From the NCBI GenBank assembly GCA_963717135.1, contig CAVQVN010000009.1, positions 992,001 through 1,056,000 on the forward strand: DNA of 64,000 bases. Reading direction: 5' to 3'. This document shows, piece by piece, positions 33,398 to 41,258 of this stretch (its first letter is position 1; each line of letters opens with the position of its first letter). The stretch comes from UBA4744 sp963717135 (GTDB taxonomy: Bacteria; Actinomycetota; Acidimicrobiia; Spongiisociales; UBA4744). The notes beneath the pieces were generated by a model. The model worked only from the letters and a program-made list of their open reading frames with translations, was not told the origin of the DNA and searched no databases. The translations under genes were made by a program, and so were the position numbers.

Positions 33398-34836
33398 TGG
33401 GCACACCTACGGGATTCCGGGACTTCGAGCGGCGGGACCGAACCTATCTTCCCGTCGAAGAGCGGTTGGAGCACTTCCACGAATTCGTCATCCCCCTGAA
33501 ACGAAGGGAGGTGGCCCGGCAAGGCGCCCGGTGCATGGATTGCGGCATTCCCTATTGTCACGCCGGTTGTCCCGTGGACAACCTCATCCCGGACTGGAAC
33601 GACCTCGTGGCCAAGGACCGATGGCAAGAGGCCGGCGAGGTGCTTCATTCCACCAACAACTTCCCCGAATTCACCGGTCGAGTCTGCCCGGCCCCCTGCG
33701 AAGAGGCCTGCACCCTGAATCTCCACGGTGCTCCGGTGACGATCAAAACGATCGAGCACATGATTGTCGAAAAGGCATGGAAGGAGCGGTGGATCCAACC
33801 GCTGATACCGGCCCGGCGAAGCGGGCGCGAGGTAGCAATCGTCGGCTCCGGTCCGGCCGGTCTGGCGTGTGCGCAGCAGCTGGCTCGCGCCGGTCACAGA
33901 GTCACGGTTTTCGAGAAGAATGCCAAGATCGGAGGATTGCTCAGGTATGGGATCCCCGACTTCAAGCTTTCGAAGTCGATCATCGACCGCCGCATGTCAC
34001 AAATGCAGGCCGAAGGTGTCGATTTTCGAGTGAACGATCACGTCGGCGTAGACACCCCCATCGAAAGACTGGTTATGGAATACGATGCCGTGGTACTGGC
34101 AGCCGGGTCCGAGGACCCTCGGGACCTTCCGGTACCGGGTAGGAATCTCGACGGAATCCATTTCGCGATGCCGTTCCTGACCCAACAAAACCGTCGCTTG
34201 AGTGGTGAGTCCCTCAACGGGTTCGAACCGATTACCGCTCAGGGCAGACGGGTAGTCGTTATCGGCGGCGGCGACACCGGATCCGACTGTGTCGGTACCG
34301 CCAACCGGCAAGGAGCGGTCTCGGTGACTCAACTGGAAGTCTTGCCCCGGCCACCTGAACAGCCGGATCGGTGGCTGGTATGGCCGGATTGGCCGACGAG
34401 ACTCAGAACCTCATCCTCGCATGAAGAGGGATGCGACCGTCTCTGGTCGGTCTCAACCACGAGCTTCTCAGGCACGAACGGTCGCGTGGAGAAACTTCAC
34501 GCCGTCCAGGTCGATTGGAGCCGGCGAGACGGATCGTGGCAGATGCGAGAAGTCGAAGGCACCGAATTCGACCTTCAGGCCGACCTCGTCTTGTTGGCTA
34601 TGGGTTTCGTGTCTCCGGTTCTGGACGGCTTGCTGAAGCCGCTGGGGGTCGACCTCGATGAGCGCGGAAACGTCCTGGCCGGCGACGAGGATTACCAGAC
34701 GAGTGTACGCGGGGTCTTCGCGGCGGGCGATGTGCGGCGCGGCCAATCCCTGGTTGTGTGGGCCATCAGAGAGGGACGACAGTGCGCGCGGGCCGTCGAT
34801 GAGTTCCTCATGGGCGCCTCCAATCTCCCCCGCTGA
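33397..34836 (+). CDS. gltD: Glutamate synthase, small subunit (NADPH-dependent, FAD/4Fe-4S)
   Basis: 479 residues from ATG 33397, overlapping the gltB stop (TGATG); a GTG one codon earlier is possible. An N-terminal double Fe-S domain (CMDCGIPYCHAGCPV, then CPAPCEEACTL) is followed by the FAD motif VGSGPAGLACAQQLA (about residues 148-162) and the NADPH motif VVVIGGGDTGSDCVG. It passes electrons from NADPH to the GltB FMN. Compare the related module embedded in the cytochrome bc operon at 37924-39723. Confidence 0.96.
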   Translation: MGTPTGFRDFERRDRTYLPVEERLEHFHEFVIPLKRREVARQGARCMDCGIPYCHAGCPVDNLIPDWNDLVAKDRWQEAGEVLHSTNNFPEFTGRVCPAPCEEACTLNLHGAPVTIKTIEHMIVEKAWKERWIQPLIPARRSGREVAIVGSGPAGLACAQQLARAGHRVTVFEKNAKIGGLLRYGIPDFKLSKSIIDRRMSQMQAEGVDFRVNDHVGVDTPIERLVMEYDAVVLAAGSEDPRDLPVPGRNLDGIHFAMPFLTQQNRRLSGESLNGFEPITAQGRRVVVIGGGDTGSDCVGTANRQGAVSVTQLEVLPRPPEQPDRWLVWPDWPTRLRTSSSHEEGCDRLWSVSTTSFSGTNGRVEKLHAVQVDWSRRDGSWQMREVEGTEFDLQADLVLLAMGFVSPVLDGLLKPLGVDLDERGNVLAGDEDYQTSVRGVFAAGDVRRGQSLVVWAIREGRQCARAVDEFLMGASNLPR

Positions 34837-34941
34837 AGGCCGTTGCCTGCCTCTTGCGGCATTCCATCAAACCGGCCGTGAACATGCAGCCGGATGAATA
34901 CATCTTTCCTTTCGCAACGGCTTGTGGCATAGTGATTCCCA

Positions 34942-35250
34942 ATGTCGATTGCCAACGAGCTCAACCAACTCCACGCCAGTGTTTGCAAGGGTCTGGCCGA
35001 TCCGAAGCGCCTCCTCATCATCAACGCTTTGCGGGACGGCGAGATGTCGGTGGGTGAGATCTGCGAAGAGCTCGAGCTTCCTCAGGCCAACGTGTCCCAG
35101 CACCTGGCCATCATGCGGGAACGGGGCCTGGTCAACGCCCGCAAGGACGGCCAGTTCGTGTTCTATTCGTTGACCACCATGAAGATCGTGGAAGCCGTCG
35201 ACCTGCTCCGCCAGGTCATGGCTATGCACTACGAGAACGCCCCGGTCTAG
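34942..35250 (+). CDS. ArsR-family winged-helix regulator
   Basis: 102 residues. SVGEICEELELPQANVSQHLAIMRERGLV (split here as helix-turn-helix about residues 34-62) followed by the beta-wing NARKDGQFVFYSL. It lacks the CVC motif of ArsR/SmtB metal sensors; only two Cys are present (one near the N-terminus, one in GEICEE). Metal sensing is therefore not supported. It stands alone after gltD, and the target is unknown. Confidence 0.85.
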   Translation: MSIANELNQLHASVCKGLADPKRLLIINALRDGEMSVGEICEELELPQANVSQHLAIMRERGLVNARKDGQFVFYSLTTMKIVEAVDLLRQVMAMHYENAPV

Positions 35251-35271
35251 GACCGGAGCATCCTCATCTGA

Positions 35272-35586
35272 TTACATGGCGTCGAAGGTCTCGTAGACCT
35301 CGACCGCGCCACCACCGGCCAATATCGGACAGCCTTTCGCCATTTCGACTGCCGAATCCAGATTGCCGGCAGCCAGAATCGAATAGCCGGTCAGCCCAGA
35401 AGCTCCGGCGCCGGTGACCGAGCCGTCGCGGCCAATCGAGGCCGAAGGCCCGAATGGGTTGCCGGCGTCGACTACCGCCGCACCGAGCCCTTCGTACCAG
35501 GCGCCCCAGGCGGCCATCACCGCGGCCTGCTCCTCTTCGGTTTCCGGCATACCGCCGCCCGTGTAGGCGAGAACATAGTTGGCCAT
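35272..35586 (-). CDS. YCII-related domain protein
   Basis: 104 residues from ATG 35586 (GGGAGGTTCAA upstream). MANYVLAYTGGGMPETEEEQ, ending with CPILAGGGAVEVYETFDAM, fits the YCII/DGPF dimeric ferredoxin-like family seen next to ECF sigma factors in actinobacteria. No sigma factor is adjacent here. Function unknown. Confidence 0.7.
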   Translation of the reverse strand: MANYVLAYTGGGMPETEEEQAAVMAAWGAWYEGLGAAVVDAGNPFGPSASIGRDGSVTGAGASGLTGYSILAAGNLDSAVEMAKGCPILAGGGAVEVYETFDAM

Positions 35587-35666
35587 TTGAACCTCCCTCG
35601 GTCGGCACAACGCCAACAAGCTACCGCGTCGTCGAAAGTTGCGAAGGGCGAGGTTTTCGCGATCTC

Positions 35667-35708
35667 AGCAACCAGCGCGAGCTTGAAACCTGCAACCGGC
35701 AACCGCGA
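35667..35708. repeat. Heptad tandem array 10 (AGCAACC/ACCGGCA type)
   Basis: Six steps, AGCAACC, AGCGCGA, GCTTGAA, ACCTGCA, ACCGGCA and ACCGCGA, directly followed by the palindrome GCGAGCGAAGCGAGC. It lies just beyond the stop of the cytochrome c gene ending at 35721. Confidence 0.65.
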
Positions 35709-35720
35709 GCGAAGCGAGCC

Positions 35721-36179
35721 TTATCCGGCTACGCCATCCCTCCAGTCGGGGACACTCGGCGCATCTTTCTCGAAAGAGCGTAGATAAGTGACCAGGGCCA
35801 CAATCTGTTCCTGGGTCAACGGACCGCCAAAATCAAGTGAATAGGCGCTCATCTGTGTCCCGGGAATCCCGGTGGCAATCAAAGACTGGATCTGCCGGTC
35901 AACCGCGGACTGCAGGAACTCCTTGGAGTGGAGGGTGGGAGCGGTGGCGCCACCCCGGCCCTCCTGTCCGTGACAGCCCGAACAGGTCAGCGCAAACAGC
36001 TCCTCACCCTGGGCGGCCAGTTCGGTCACGCGACCTTCGGCGGCATCGGCACGCCGATCCGGCTCGGTGATCCGGTAAATCGGAAAGGCCAGCACCATGA
36101 TCACCATCAGGACCAGGCCCCAGCGCATCCACTTGTTGGTCGATTCCTCGAGGGCCGGATCGGGTGGCCGTTCGGGCAT
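35721..36179 (-). CDS. Membrane-anchored c-type cytochrome of the bc complex operon
   Basis: 152 residues from ATG 36179, which overlaps the Rieske gene stop. One N-terminal TM helix (about residues 18-38) followed by a single haem c domain, CSGCH at about residues 66-70. A later Met in TQMSAYSLDFGG is the likely sixth ligand. Last gene of the quinol oxidoreductase operon, probably the electron exit toward the oxidase. Confidence 0.88.
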   Translation of the reverse strand: MPERPPDPALEESTNKWMRWGLVLMVIMVLAFPIYRITEPDRRADAAEGRVTELAAQGEELFALTCSGCHGQEGRGGATAPTLHSKEFLQSAVDRQIQSLIATGIPGTQMSAYSLDFGGPLTQEQIVALVTYLRSFEKDAPSVPDWRDGVAG

Positions 36180-36685
36180 CAGTGGCTCCCCTCTTCGCAA
36201 GACGGGCCTTTGACCGGCTCATCGATCGTCTCGGCCGTACCGATCGGCTCGCCCTCGACGGGGGCACCCGTGTCGACGATCACCAGGCCGTCGACGATCT
36301 CCACCGGGTACCGGCTCATAGCCCGCGGGGTGGGCCCTTCCCGGGCTTCCCCCTTGCGATTGAATACCGAACCGTGGCACGGACACTCAAACTGACCGGA
36401 CGAGGCGCACCAGGGCACCCGGCACCCGAGATGTGGACAGGTCTCCGAGATGGCAACGACTTCACCCTCGATCTTGGTCAAGTAGGCCCGGGCCGCCGGC
36501 ACCGCCACCACGTCGCCCTCGGGGACCGCCTCGGCGGGAATGGTGCGCACCTCACCGCCGAAACCGGCGGTCTCGCCCGGCTGCAGTATGTCCCAGGTGG
36601 TCCAGGCTCCGGCTACACCGATCAACCCGGCCCCGGCCATCCAGCCGCGCTTGAGAAACTCTCTCCGTTCTATTTCTTCGCTCAT
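36179..36685 (-). CDS. Rieske [2Fe-2S] protein of the cytochrome bc/b6f-like complex
   Basis: 168 residues from ATG 36685, overlapping the upstream gene by four bases; the open frame to 37090 is antisense-like. A twin-arginine signal (ERREFLKRG) and one TM helix anchor the domain outside. Cluster ligands are CPHLGC and CPCHGSVF (Cys-His, Cys-His) with the two disulfide Cys. It accepts the first electron from quinol. Confidence 0.93.
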   Translation of the reverse strand: MSEEIERREFLKRGWMAGAGLIGVAGAWTTWDILQPGETAGFGGEVRTIPAEAVPEGDVVAVPAARAYLTKIEGEVVAISETCPHLGCRVPWCASSGQFECPCHGSVFNRKGEAREGPTPRAMSRYPVEIVDGLVIVDTGAPVEGEPIGTAETIDEPVKGPSCEEGSH

Positions 36686-37203
36686 AGCTCTCCGTACCAC
36701 TCTTGCCAGGGCCACACCCAACCCCAGTTGGGGCCGCGGAACATGAAGCCGATCATTGTCAGGACGATCCATATCACCATGAACACTGTGAAGGTCGCCA
36801 CCGCCACCTTGCGGAACCGAAGTGAGAGACGGGGATTCCGGTCCATGTAGGGCAGGGCAACCAATCCGATGATGATGGCCCCCGGTACCAGAACCCCGGC
36901 CACCATCGGATGGAAGTGACTGAGCAGCTCTTGCAGCGCCGCGAAGTACCAGGGCGCCTTCTCGGGGTTGGGCGTATTCAGCGGATTGGCGATCTCTCGC
37001 AACGGTGCGTTGAAGAACAGGGCGAGCAACAACACCGCGACCATCACTACCAGCGCCGCCACCCCGTGGCGGATCAGCAAGTGGGGCCACACCATCACCG
37101 GCTCTTGCTCGTCGAGGACCTTGCGCTCACCGCCGGGAGGTTTGCCGGGGACGACTCCCAGTACCCGTTTGCCGTCGACGACGACCGGTTCCTGGTCACT
37201 CAT
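36682..37203 (-). CDS. Cytochrome b C-terminal subunit (subunit IV-like)
   Basis: 173 residues with three TM helices. I start it at ATG 37203, five bases after GGAGG, overlapping the cytochrome b gene. WYFAALQELLSHFHPMVAGVLVPG corresponds to the PEWYFL/LL quinol-site helix region of subunit IV (here APWYF, so the PEW Glu is replaced). With the separate N-terminal cytochrome b gene this is the b6f-style split. Confidence 0.85.
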   Translation of the reverse strand: MSDQEPVVVDGKRVLGVVPGKPPGGERKVLDEQEPVMVWPHLLIRHGVAALVVMVAVLLLALFFNAPLREIANPLNTPNPEKAPWYFAALQELLSHFHPMVAGVLVPGAIIIGLVALPYMDRNPRLSLRFRKVAVATFTVFMVIWIVLTMIGFMFRGPNWGWVWPWQEWYGEL

Positions 37204-37927
37204 CATCGCCTCCTTCCCGGGTGTCGAGCATGGCATCCTTGCGCCACCTCCACAGGTGGATGGTGAGCAGGATCACCACCGCGGTCGGCAATACCGCCAC
37301 GTGGAGCACGTAGAAGCGGAGTAGGGTGGCCGACCCGACCGTGTCGCCCCCGATCAGGATGCCTTTGATGGTTTCGCCGAGCAGTGGTACGAATCCGGCC
37401 ATGGCAGCGCCCACCGTCACCGCCCAGTAGGCCAGCTGATCCCAGGGCAGCAGATAGCCGGTGAACGACAACAGCAAAGTGAGAACCAGGAGGATGACGC
37501 CGATCACCCAGTTGAACTCCTTGGGCGACTTGTAGGAGCCCCGATAGAACACCCGCGCCATATGGGCGGCTACCACCAGAACCATTAGGTGAGCCGACCA
37601 GCGATGCACGTTGCGAATGTATTGCCCGAAGGCCACCTGGGTCTGCAGGCTCTGGATGTTGCCGTACGCTGAGGCCGGGGACGGCACATAGAAGAACATC
37701 AGGTAGATGCCCGACACCACCAGCGAGCCGAACAACACCACCGACGCCACTCCGAGGAACCAGGTGTAGCGAAAGGTCATCTCCTTGCGGCGCATCTTCA
37801 CCGGGTAGATGTGCAGGAAGAAGTTGGCCCAGTGGCCGGCCGCCCGGTCCCGTTCGGTTGCCCGGTCGGTTGCCCGCCAGATAGACCGGCCGACGGTAGT
37901 TTCCCTCACTCGATCCATGACCTTCAT
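37196..37927 (-). CDS. Cytochrome b6-like N-terminal subunit (two b haems)
   Basis: 243 residues, four TM helices. Haem ligands are paired His in VHRWSAHLMVLVVAAH (14 apart) and LHVAVLPTAVVILLTIH (15 apart). The 15-residue spacing in the last helix is the b6-type signature. There is no Cys anywhere in the protein, so the covalent haem c(i)/c(n) of b6 proteins cannot form through the usual thioether. The quinone-site loop GAAMAGFVPLLGETIK is present. ATG 37927 overlaps the upstream flavoprotein stop (ATGA). Confidence 0.92.
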   Translation of the reverse strand: MKVMDRVRETTVGRSIWRATDRATERDRAAGHWANFFLHIYPVKMRRKEMTFRYTWFLGVASVVLFGSLVVSGIYLMFFYVPSPASAYGNIQSLQTQVAFGQYIRNVHRWSAHLMVLVVAAHMARVFYRGSYKSPKEFNWVIGVILLVLTLLLSFTGYLLPWDQLAYWAVTVGAAMAGFVPLLGETIKGILIGGDTVGSATLLRFYVLHVAVLPTAVVILLTIHLWRWRKDAMLDTREGGDDE

Positions 37928-39723
37928 ACCGGTACTCCCACTCCCGTCCAGAGTCCCATCGACAGAGCGTCGGTGGGGCAGCGCTCGATGCAGAGCGCAC
38001 AGCGGATACAGCTTGTTTCATCCAGGGTCAACGCCGTCCCGGCCGGAAGCCCGGGCGCCACCTCCTCAGAGGGGACGAGATCGATCAGGTCCAGCGGGCA
38101 GACATCGGCGCACAGAGCGCACAAAACGCATTTCGACGTGTCGAGGAGGATGTTGGCGAAGCACCGCAAGCAGCGTTTGGCTTCGCACCGTGCCTGGTCG
38201 GGGGTGAAGCCGGTTTCGACCTCGGCCAGCCCGATGCGGCGGTCGGTCGGCAGGGTCGGCACATCGACCCGCCCGATCCGGTCGTAGATGTCGTCGAGCC
38301 GGTGGAATTGCCGAAGCTGCACCATGGTGCCCGGCTTGCGTTCTTCGACCGAACCACCAAACGCCTGGTGGATCTCGGCGGCGGCCCGGCGTCCATCGGC
38401 GATTGCCTCGATGAGGGTCCGGGGACCCCGGGCGGCATCCCCGCCGGCCCACACCATCGGCATCGAGGTGGCCAGGCTGTCGGCGCCGACCTGGATTGTG
38501 CGACGGGGACTGATCTCCGGACCATCATCACCGAGGGCCGCCACATCGATCGCCTGGCCGATGGCAAGGATGATTGTGTCGGCGGCGATGGTCGCACGGT
38601 CATCTTGATCGAACGTCGGGCTGAATCGCCCCTCCTCGTCGAACACCGACAGAACCTTGATGGTCTCGAGCCCGGTCACCTTGCCGTTCTCCGTGACGAT
38701 CCGGGCCGGACCCCGCCGGTTGAAGAACTCGATGCCTTCATGCATCGCCTCGTCGATCTCGAACTCGGAAGCCGGCATTTCCTCACGAGACTCCAGCGTC
38801 ATCACCGTGATCTGCTTGGCACCCGAGCGGGCGGCGGTACGAGCGACATCCATCGCCTCGGTCATGGTGGCCCGCTCTTCCGCATCCTCATAGGCGCCCA
38901 TCGCCTTTTCTTCATACTCGGCAGCGCGCAACGCGGTGCGGGCGGCGTCCATGGCGACATCCCCGCCCCCGATCACCACCACTCGCTCTCCGACGTCGAC
39001 CTGGAAACCCTGATTGGCGTTGATGAGGAACTCGATGGCCCGCAGCACTCCATCGGCTTCGTGGCCTTCGATGTCCAGGCCGCGACCGAGGTTGGCGCCG
39101 ATCGCCAATAACACGGCGTCGTGTTTGGCCCGCAGGTCGGCAAGCGTGACGTCTTCACCAAGTTTGGTATTGAGGTGTACGTCCACGCCGAGATCGACGA
39201 TCACCTTGATCTCGTTGGCCAGCAGGGTCCGGTCGAGCCGGTACTCGGGTATGCCGAGCAGCATCATGCCGCCCAGCTGCCGGGTTGCCTCGTATACGGT
39301 GACCTGATATCCGAGGCGGCGCAGGTCATGGGCGGCGGACAACCCGGCCGGGCCGCCGCCGACGATCCCGATGCTCTGCGGACGTTCTTCGGACGGTGGG
39401 GCGGCTACCTGCTTCCAGACCTCGCCGTTCGCTTTCTCGGGTCCGAACTGCTCGGTGACAAAACGCTTGAGAGCCCGGATGGCGATGGGCCTGTCGATCT
39501 CCCCCCGCCGGCAGGCATCTTCGCAGGGCGCCGCGCAGACCCGGCCACATACCGAGGCAAACGGGTTGGGCAGCCGGGCGGTCAGATAGGCCAGTTCGTC
39601 CCGGCCGTCGGCGATGGCGGCCACGTACATACCGGCGTTGGTGTGGACGGGGCAGGCGGCCAGACAGGGGATGTTCTCATCGTAGAACTGCAGTTCCTGA
39701 CGAAAGACGAGATCCCCGGCCAT
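37924..39723 (-). CDS. GltD-like NAD(P)H/FAD iron-sulfur oxidoreductase within the bc operon
   Basis: 599 residues from ATG 39723 (TGATG with the upstream cytochrome c gene). Order: an N-terminal Fer4_20-type domain (CLAACPVHT, CGRVCAAPCEDACRR), FAD motif GIVGGGPAGLSAAHDL, NAD(P) motif VVVIGGGDVAMDAART, a second FAD strand ending in GGDAARGPRTLIEAI, then a C-terminal pair of [4Fe-4S] motifs (CVLCALCADVCPLD, CIRCALCIERCPTDAL). No signal peptide, so cytoplasmic. It is related to GltD and dihydropyrimidine dehydrogenase domain I/II. Being coupled on both sides to cytochrome genes, it probably passes electrons to or from the complex; the direction is unknown. Confidence 0.88.
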   Translation of the reverse strand: MAGDLVFRQELQFYDENIPCLAACPVHTNAGMYVAAIADGRDELAYLTARLPNPFASVCGRVCAAPCEDACRRGEIDRPIAIRALKRFVTEQFGPEKANGEVWKQVAAPPSEERPQSIGIVGGGPAGLSAAHDLRRLGYQVTVYEATRQLGGMMLLGIPEYRLDRTLLANEIKVIVDLGVDVHLNTKLGEDVTLADLRAKHDAVLLAIGANLGRGLDIEGHEADGVLRAIEFLINANQGFQVDVGERVVVIGGGDVAMDAARTALRAAEYEEKAMGAYEDAEERATMTEAMDVARTAARSGAKQITVMTLESREEMPASEFEIDEAMHEGIEFFNRRGPARIVTENGKVTGLETIKVLSVFDEEGRFSPTFDQDDRATIAADTIILAIGQAIDVAALGDDGPEISPRRTIQVGADSLATSMPMVWAGGDAARGPRTLIEAIADGRRAAAEIHQAFGGSVEERKPGTMVQLRQFHRLDDIYDRIGRVDVPTLPTDRRIGLAEVETGFTPDQARCEAKRCLRCFANILLDTSKCVLCALCADVCPLDLIDLVPSEEVAPGLPAGTALTLDETSCIRCALCIERCPTDALSMGLWTGVGVPV

Positions 39724-40433
39724 CAGATCCGTTCCGTCCTCTGCAACCAGATCAACCCGCCGATTCCGGCCGCCAGCATCACCATCCACAGCCCCGAACC
39801 GAGCAAATCACCGACCAGGCGCGGTGCCCCGGCGACCGCCTCCTGGGTCATCGCCCATGAAGGGAGCCAGGTGGTGGCCAGCACGAAGAACAGAAAGATC
39901 AAGATAGCCCGGCCGTAGGCGTTCCACCAGGTCAGCTCCTTCTTCCGGCGAGGCGAGGTGAGCAGGAAGACCAGGCCGACCACGAACACAGTTTGAGCCG
40001 AGCCGAGCATGACGAGATTCCAGGGGAAGGCTTCCCCTTCGTCGACCGGAGCGGGCTCACCGCTGCTCGAAACACCCAACCGGTTCTGCACGTAGTCGAT
40101 GACTGCGGCTATTTCATCGTCGGAAAGCTGGTCTCCAAACGCCGGCATCTGGCCGTTGTAGGTCACACCGGCGACGACCAGCTCGCCCTGTCTGCCGTTT
40201 CTGATGACCCCTTCCACGTAGGCGGCATCCTGGACATTGGGATTGCCGGCCAACGGCGGGAACGTCCCCGACAACCCGGCTCCGGTGCTCCCATGGCAGG
40301 CCGAGCAGATGCGACCGAAGACCTCTTCACCCTGGTCCTCCTGGCCGGCGGCAGCCGGTGCCAAGAGAGCCACCAGCAGCAGTGCGATTGGCAACGCTTT
40401 CAGCAACAACTTGATGTTCCCCATCAGGCCCAT
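39723..40433 (-). CDS. Cytochrome c with signal anchor and C-terminal TM helices; first gene of the bc operon
   Basis: 236 residues. A signal or anchor helix (residues 8-30) is followed by a haem c domain with CSACH at about residues 43-47 and a Met in NGQMPAFGDQLS (axial ligand). Three further hydrophobic segments follow (about 140-160, 175-197, 215-230). This topology, soluble haem domain then membrane bundle, differs from the diheme QcrC of actinobacteria. It heads a six-gene minus-strand operon and diverges from the ba3 oxidase genes. Confidence 0.88.
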   Translation of the reverse strand: MGLMGNIKLLLKALPIALLLVALLAPAAAGQEDQGEEVFGRICSACHGSTGAGLSGTFPPLAGNPNVQDAAYVEGVIRNGRQGELVVAGVTYNGQMPAFGDQLSDDEIAAVIDYVQNRLGVSSSGEPAPVDEGEAFPWNLVMLGSAQTVFVVGLVFLLTSPRRKKELTWWNAYGRAILIFLFFVLATTWLPSWAMTQEAVAGAPRLVGDLLGSGLWMVMLAAGIGGLIWLQRTERI

Positions 40434-40565
40434 GGCCGGGTCCCCTCCTGGTAGTGAAGGCGGCGCTCATCATAAACCGACACGGCGACGGCTCCGCAAG
40501 AACCGGCGGTTCGCATGACGTTGCAGCAAGCGCAATCGTTTCCTATGCTCGCCCCCGAATATCAC

Positions 40566-40597
40566 CGGTGCCCCACTTCAGGCGATGGCGGGCACCG
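40566..40597 (+). promoter_or_regulatory. Inverted repeat in the 5' leader of the oxidase operon
   Basis: An 8-bp inverted repeat, CGGTGCCC at 40566-40573 and GGGCACCG at 40590-40597, ends just before the GGAGGA ribosome site of the small subunit gene at 40612. It could be an operator or an mRNA hairpin. The whole gap 40434-40611 carries the promoters of the divergent bc and oxidase operons. Confidence 0.35.
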
Positions 40598-40611
40598 CGG
40601 AGGAGAAACGA

Positions 40612-40758
40612 ATGGCCGATCAGCCGCAGATCGAAGAAACATCAGAGGAGTTCAAGCCCAGGGGCACCGTGGCGATCCTCGTCATGTTCGTGCTGGCCAT
40701 CATCATCTTGTGGGGTTCGGTGTATGTGATCCTGCTCTCCCGGGGGGTAACGGTATGA
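40612..40758 (+). CDS. ba3-type oxidase subunit IIa-like single-helix protein
   Basis: 48 residues, too short for most gene callers. A polar acidic N-terminus (MADQPQIEETSEEFKPRG) leads into one TM helix (about residues 19-42) and a short tail. GCGGAGGAGAAACGA gives a strong ribosome site. The stop overlaps the coxB start by four bases (ATGA). Position and topology match the small subunit IIa of Thermus ba3 oxidase, which fills the place of the missing first helix of subunit II. Homology is inferred from layout, not from sequence identity. Confidence 0.8.
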   Translation: MADQPQIEETSEEFKPRGTVAILVMFVLAIIILWGSVYVILLSRGVTV

Positions 40759-41258
40759 GCGAGCCGAACGGGACCAAAGAGACGCTCCACATCGACCCAT
40801 ACGAGAAGAACTGGATGCGCATCTCGATCATCCTGGTGATTGTCTTCGCCGCCGCCGTTACGGTCGCCGGCTTCGCTCTCGGGTTCCAGGTTCCCTCCCC
40901 CGAAGAGCGGGTGGATCCCAACAACCTCACCGGTCCCTGGGAGAACCCCGGCCTCCGGGAGCTGTCCCCCGGTGTCTACGAGCTCTACATCATCGGTAAT
41001 GCCACCACCTGGCAGTTCGACCCACGTCAAGTCGAAATCCCGGTCAATTCGACGGTGACCTTCTACGTCACCAGCCGGGATATTCAGCACGGTTTCAAGC
41101 TCCAGGACACCAACATCAACATGCAGATCGTCCCGGGCCAGGTGTCCAAACTGACCCATACCTTCGACGAGGTGGGCGAGTACCCGTATATCTGTACCGA
41201 GTATTGCGGTGTCGGCCACGCCGCCATGTTCGGAAGCCTGACCGTGGTGGAGAAGTAA
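40755..41258 (+). CDS. Cytochrome c oxidase subunit II, ba3 type (CuA)
   Basis: 167 residues, the short ba3 form with a single N-terminal TM helix (about residues 22-45). The CuA site is complete: a His in RDIQHGF, then CTEYCGVGHAAM with both Cys, the backbone-ligand Glu, His and Met. It accepts electrons from cytochrome c or a cupredoxin outside the membrane. Immediately followed by subunit I. Confidence 0.93.
   Translation: MSEPNGTKETLHIDPYEKNWMRISIILVIVFAAAVTVAGFALGFQVPSPEERVDPNNLTGPWENPGLRELSPGVYELYIIGNATTWQFDPRQVEIPVNSTVTFYVTSRDIQHGFKLQDTNINMQIVPGQVSKLTHTFDEVGEYPYICTEYCGVGHAAMFGSLTVVEK

Noticed and set aside
36179..37090. 303-residue long form of the Rieske protein
   Set aside because: The first ~135 residues are an antisense-like extension over the subunit IV gene; the twin-arginine signal begins at ATG 36685.
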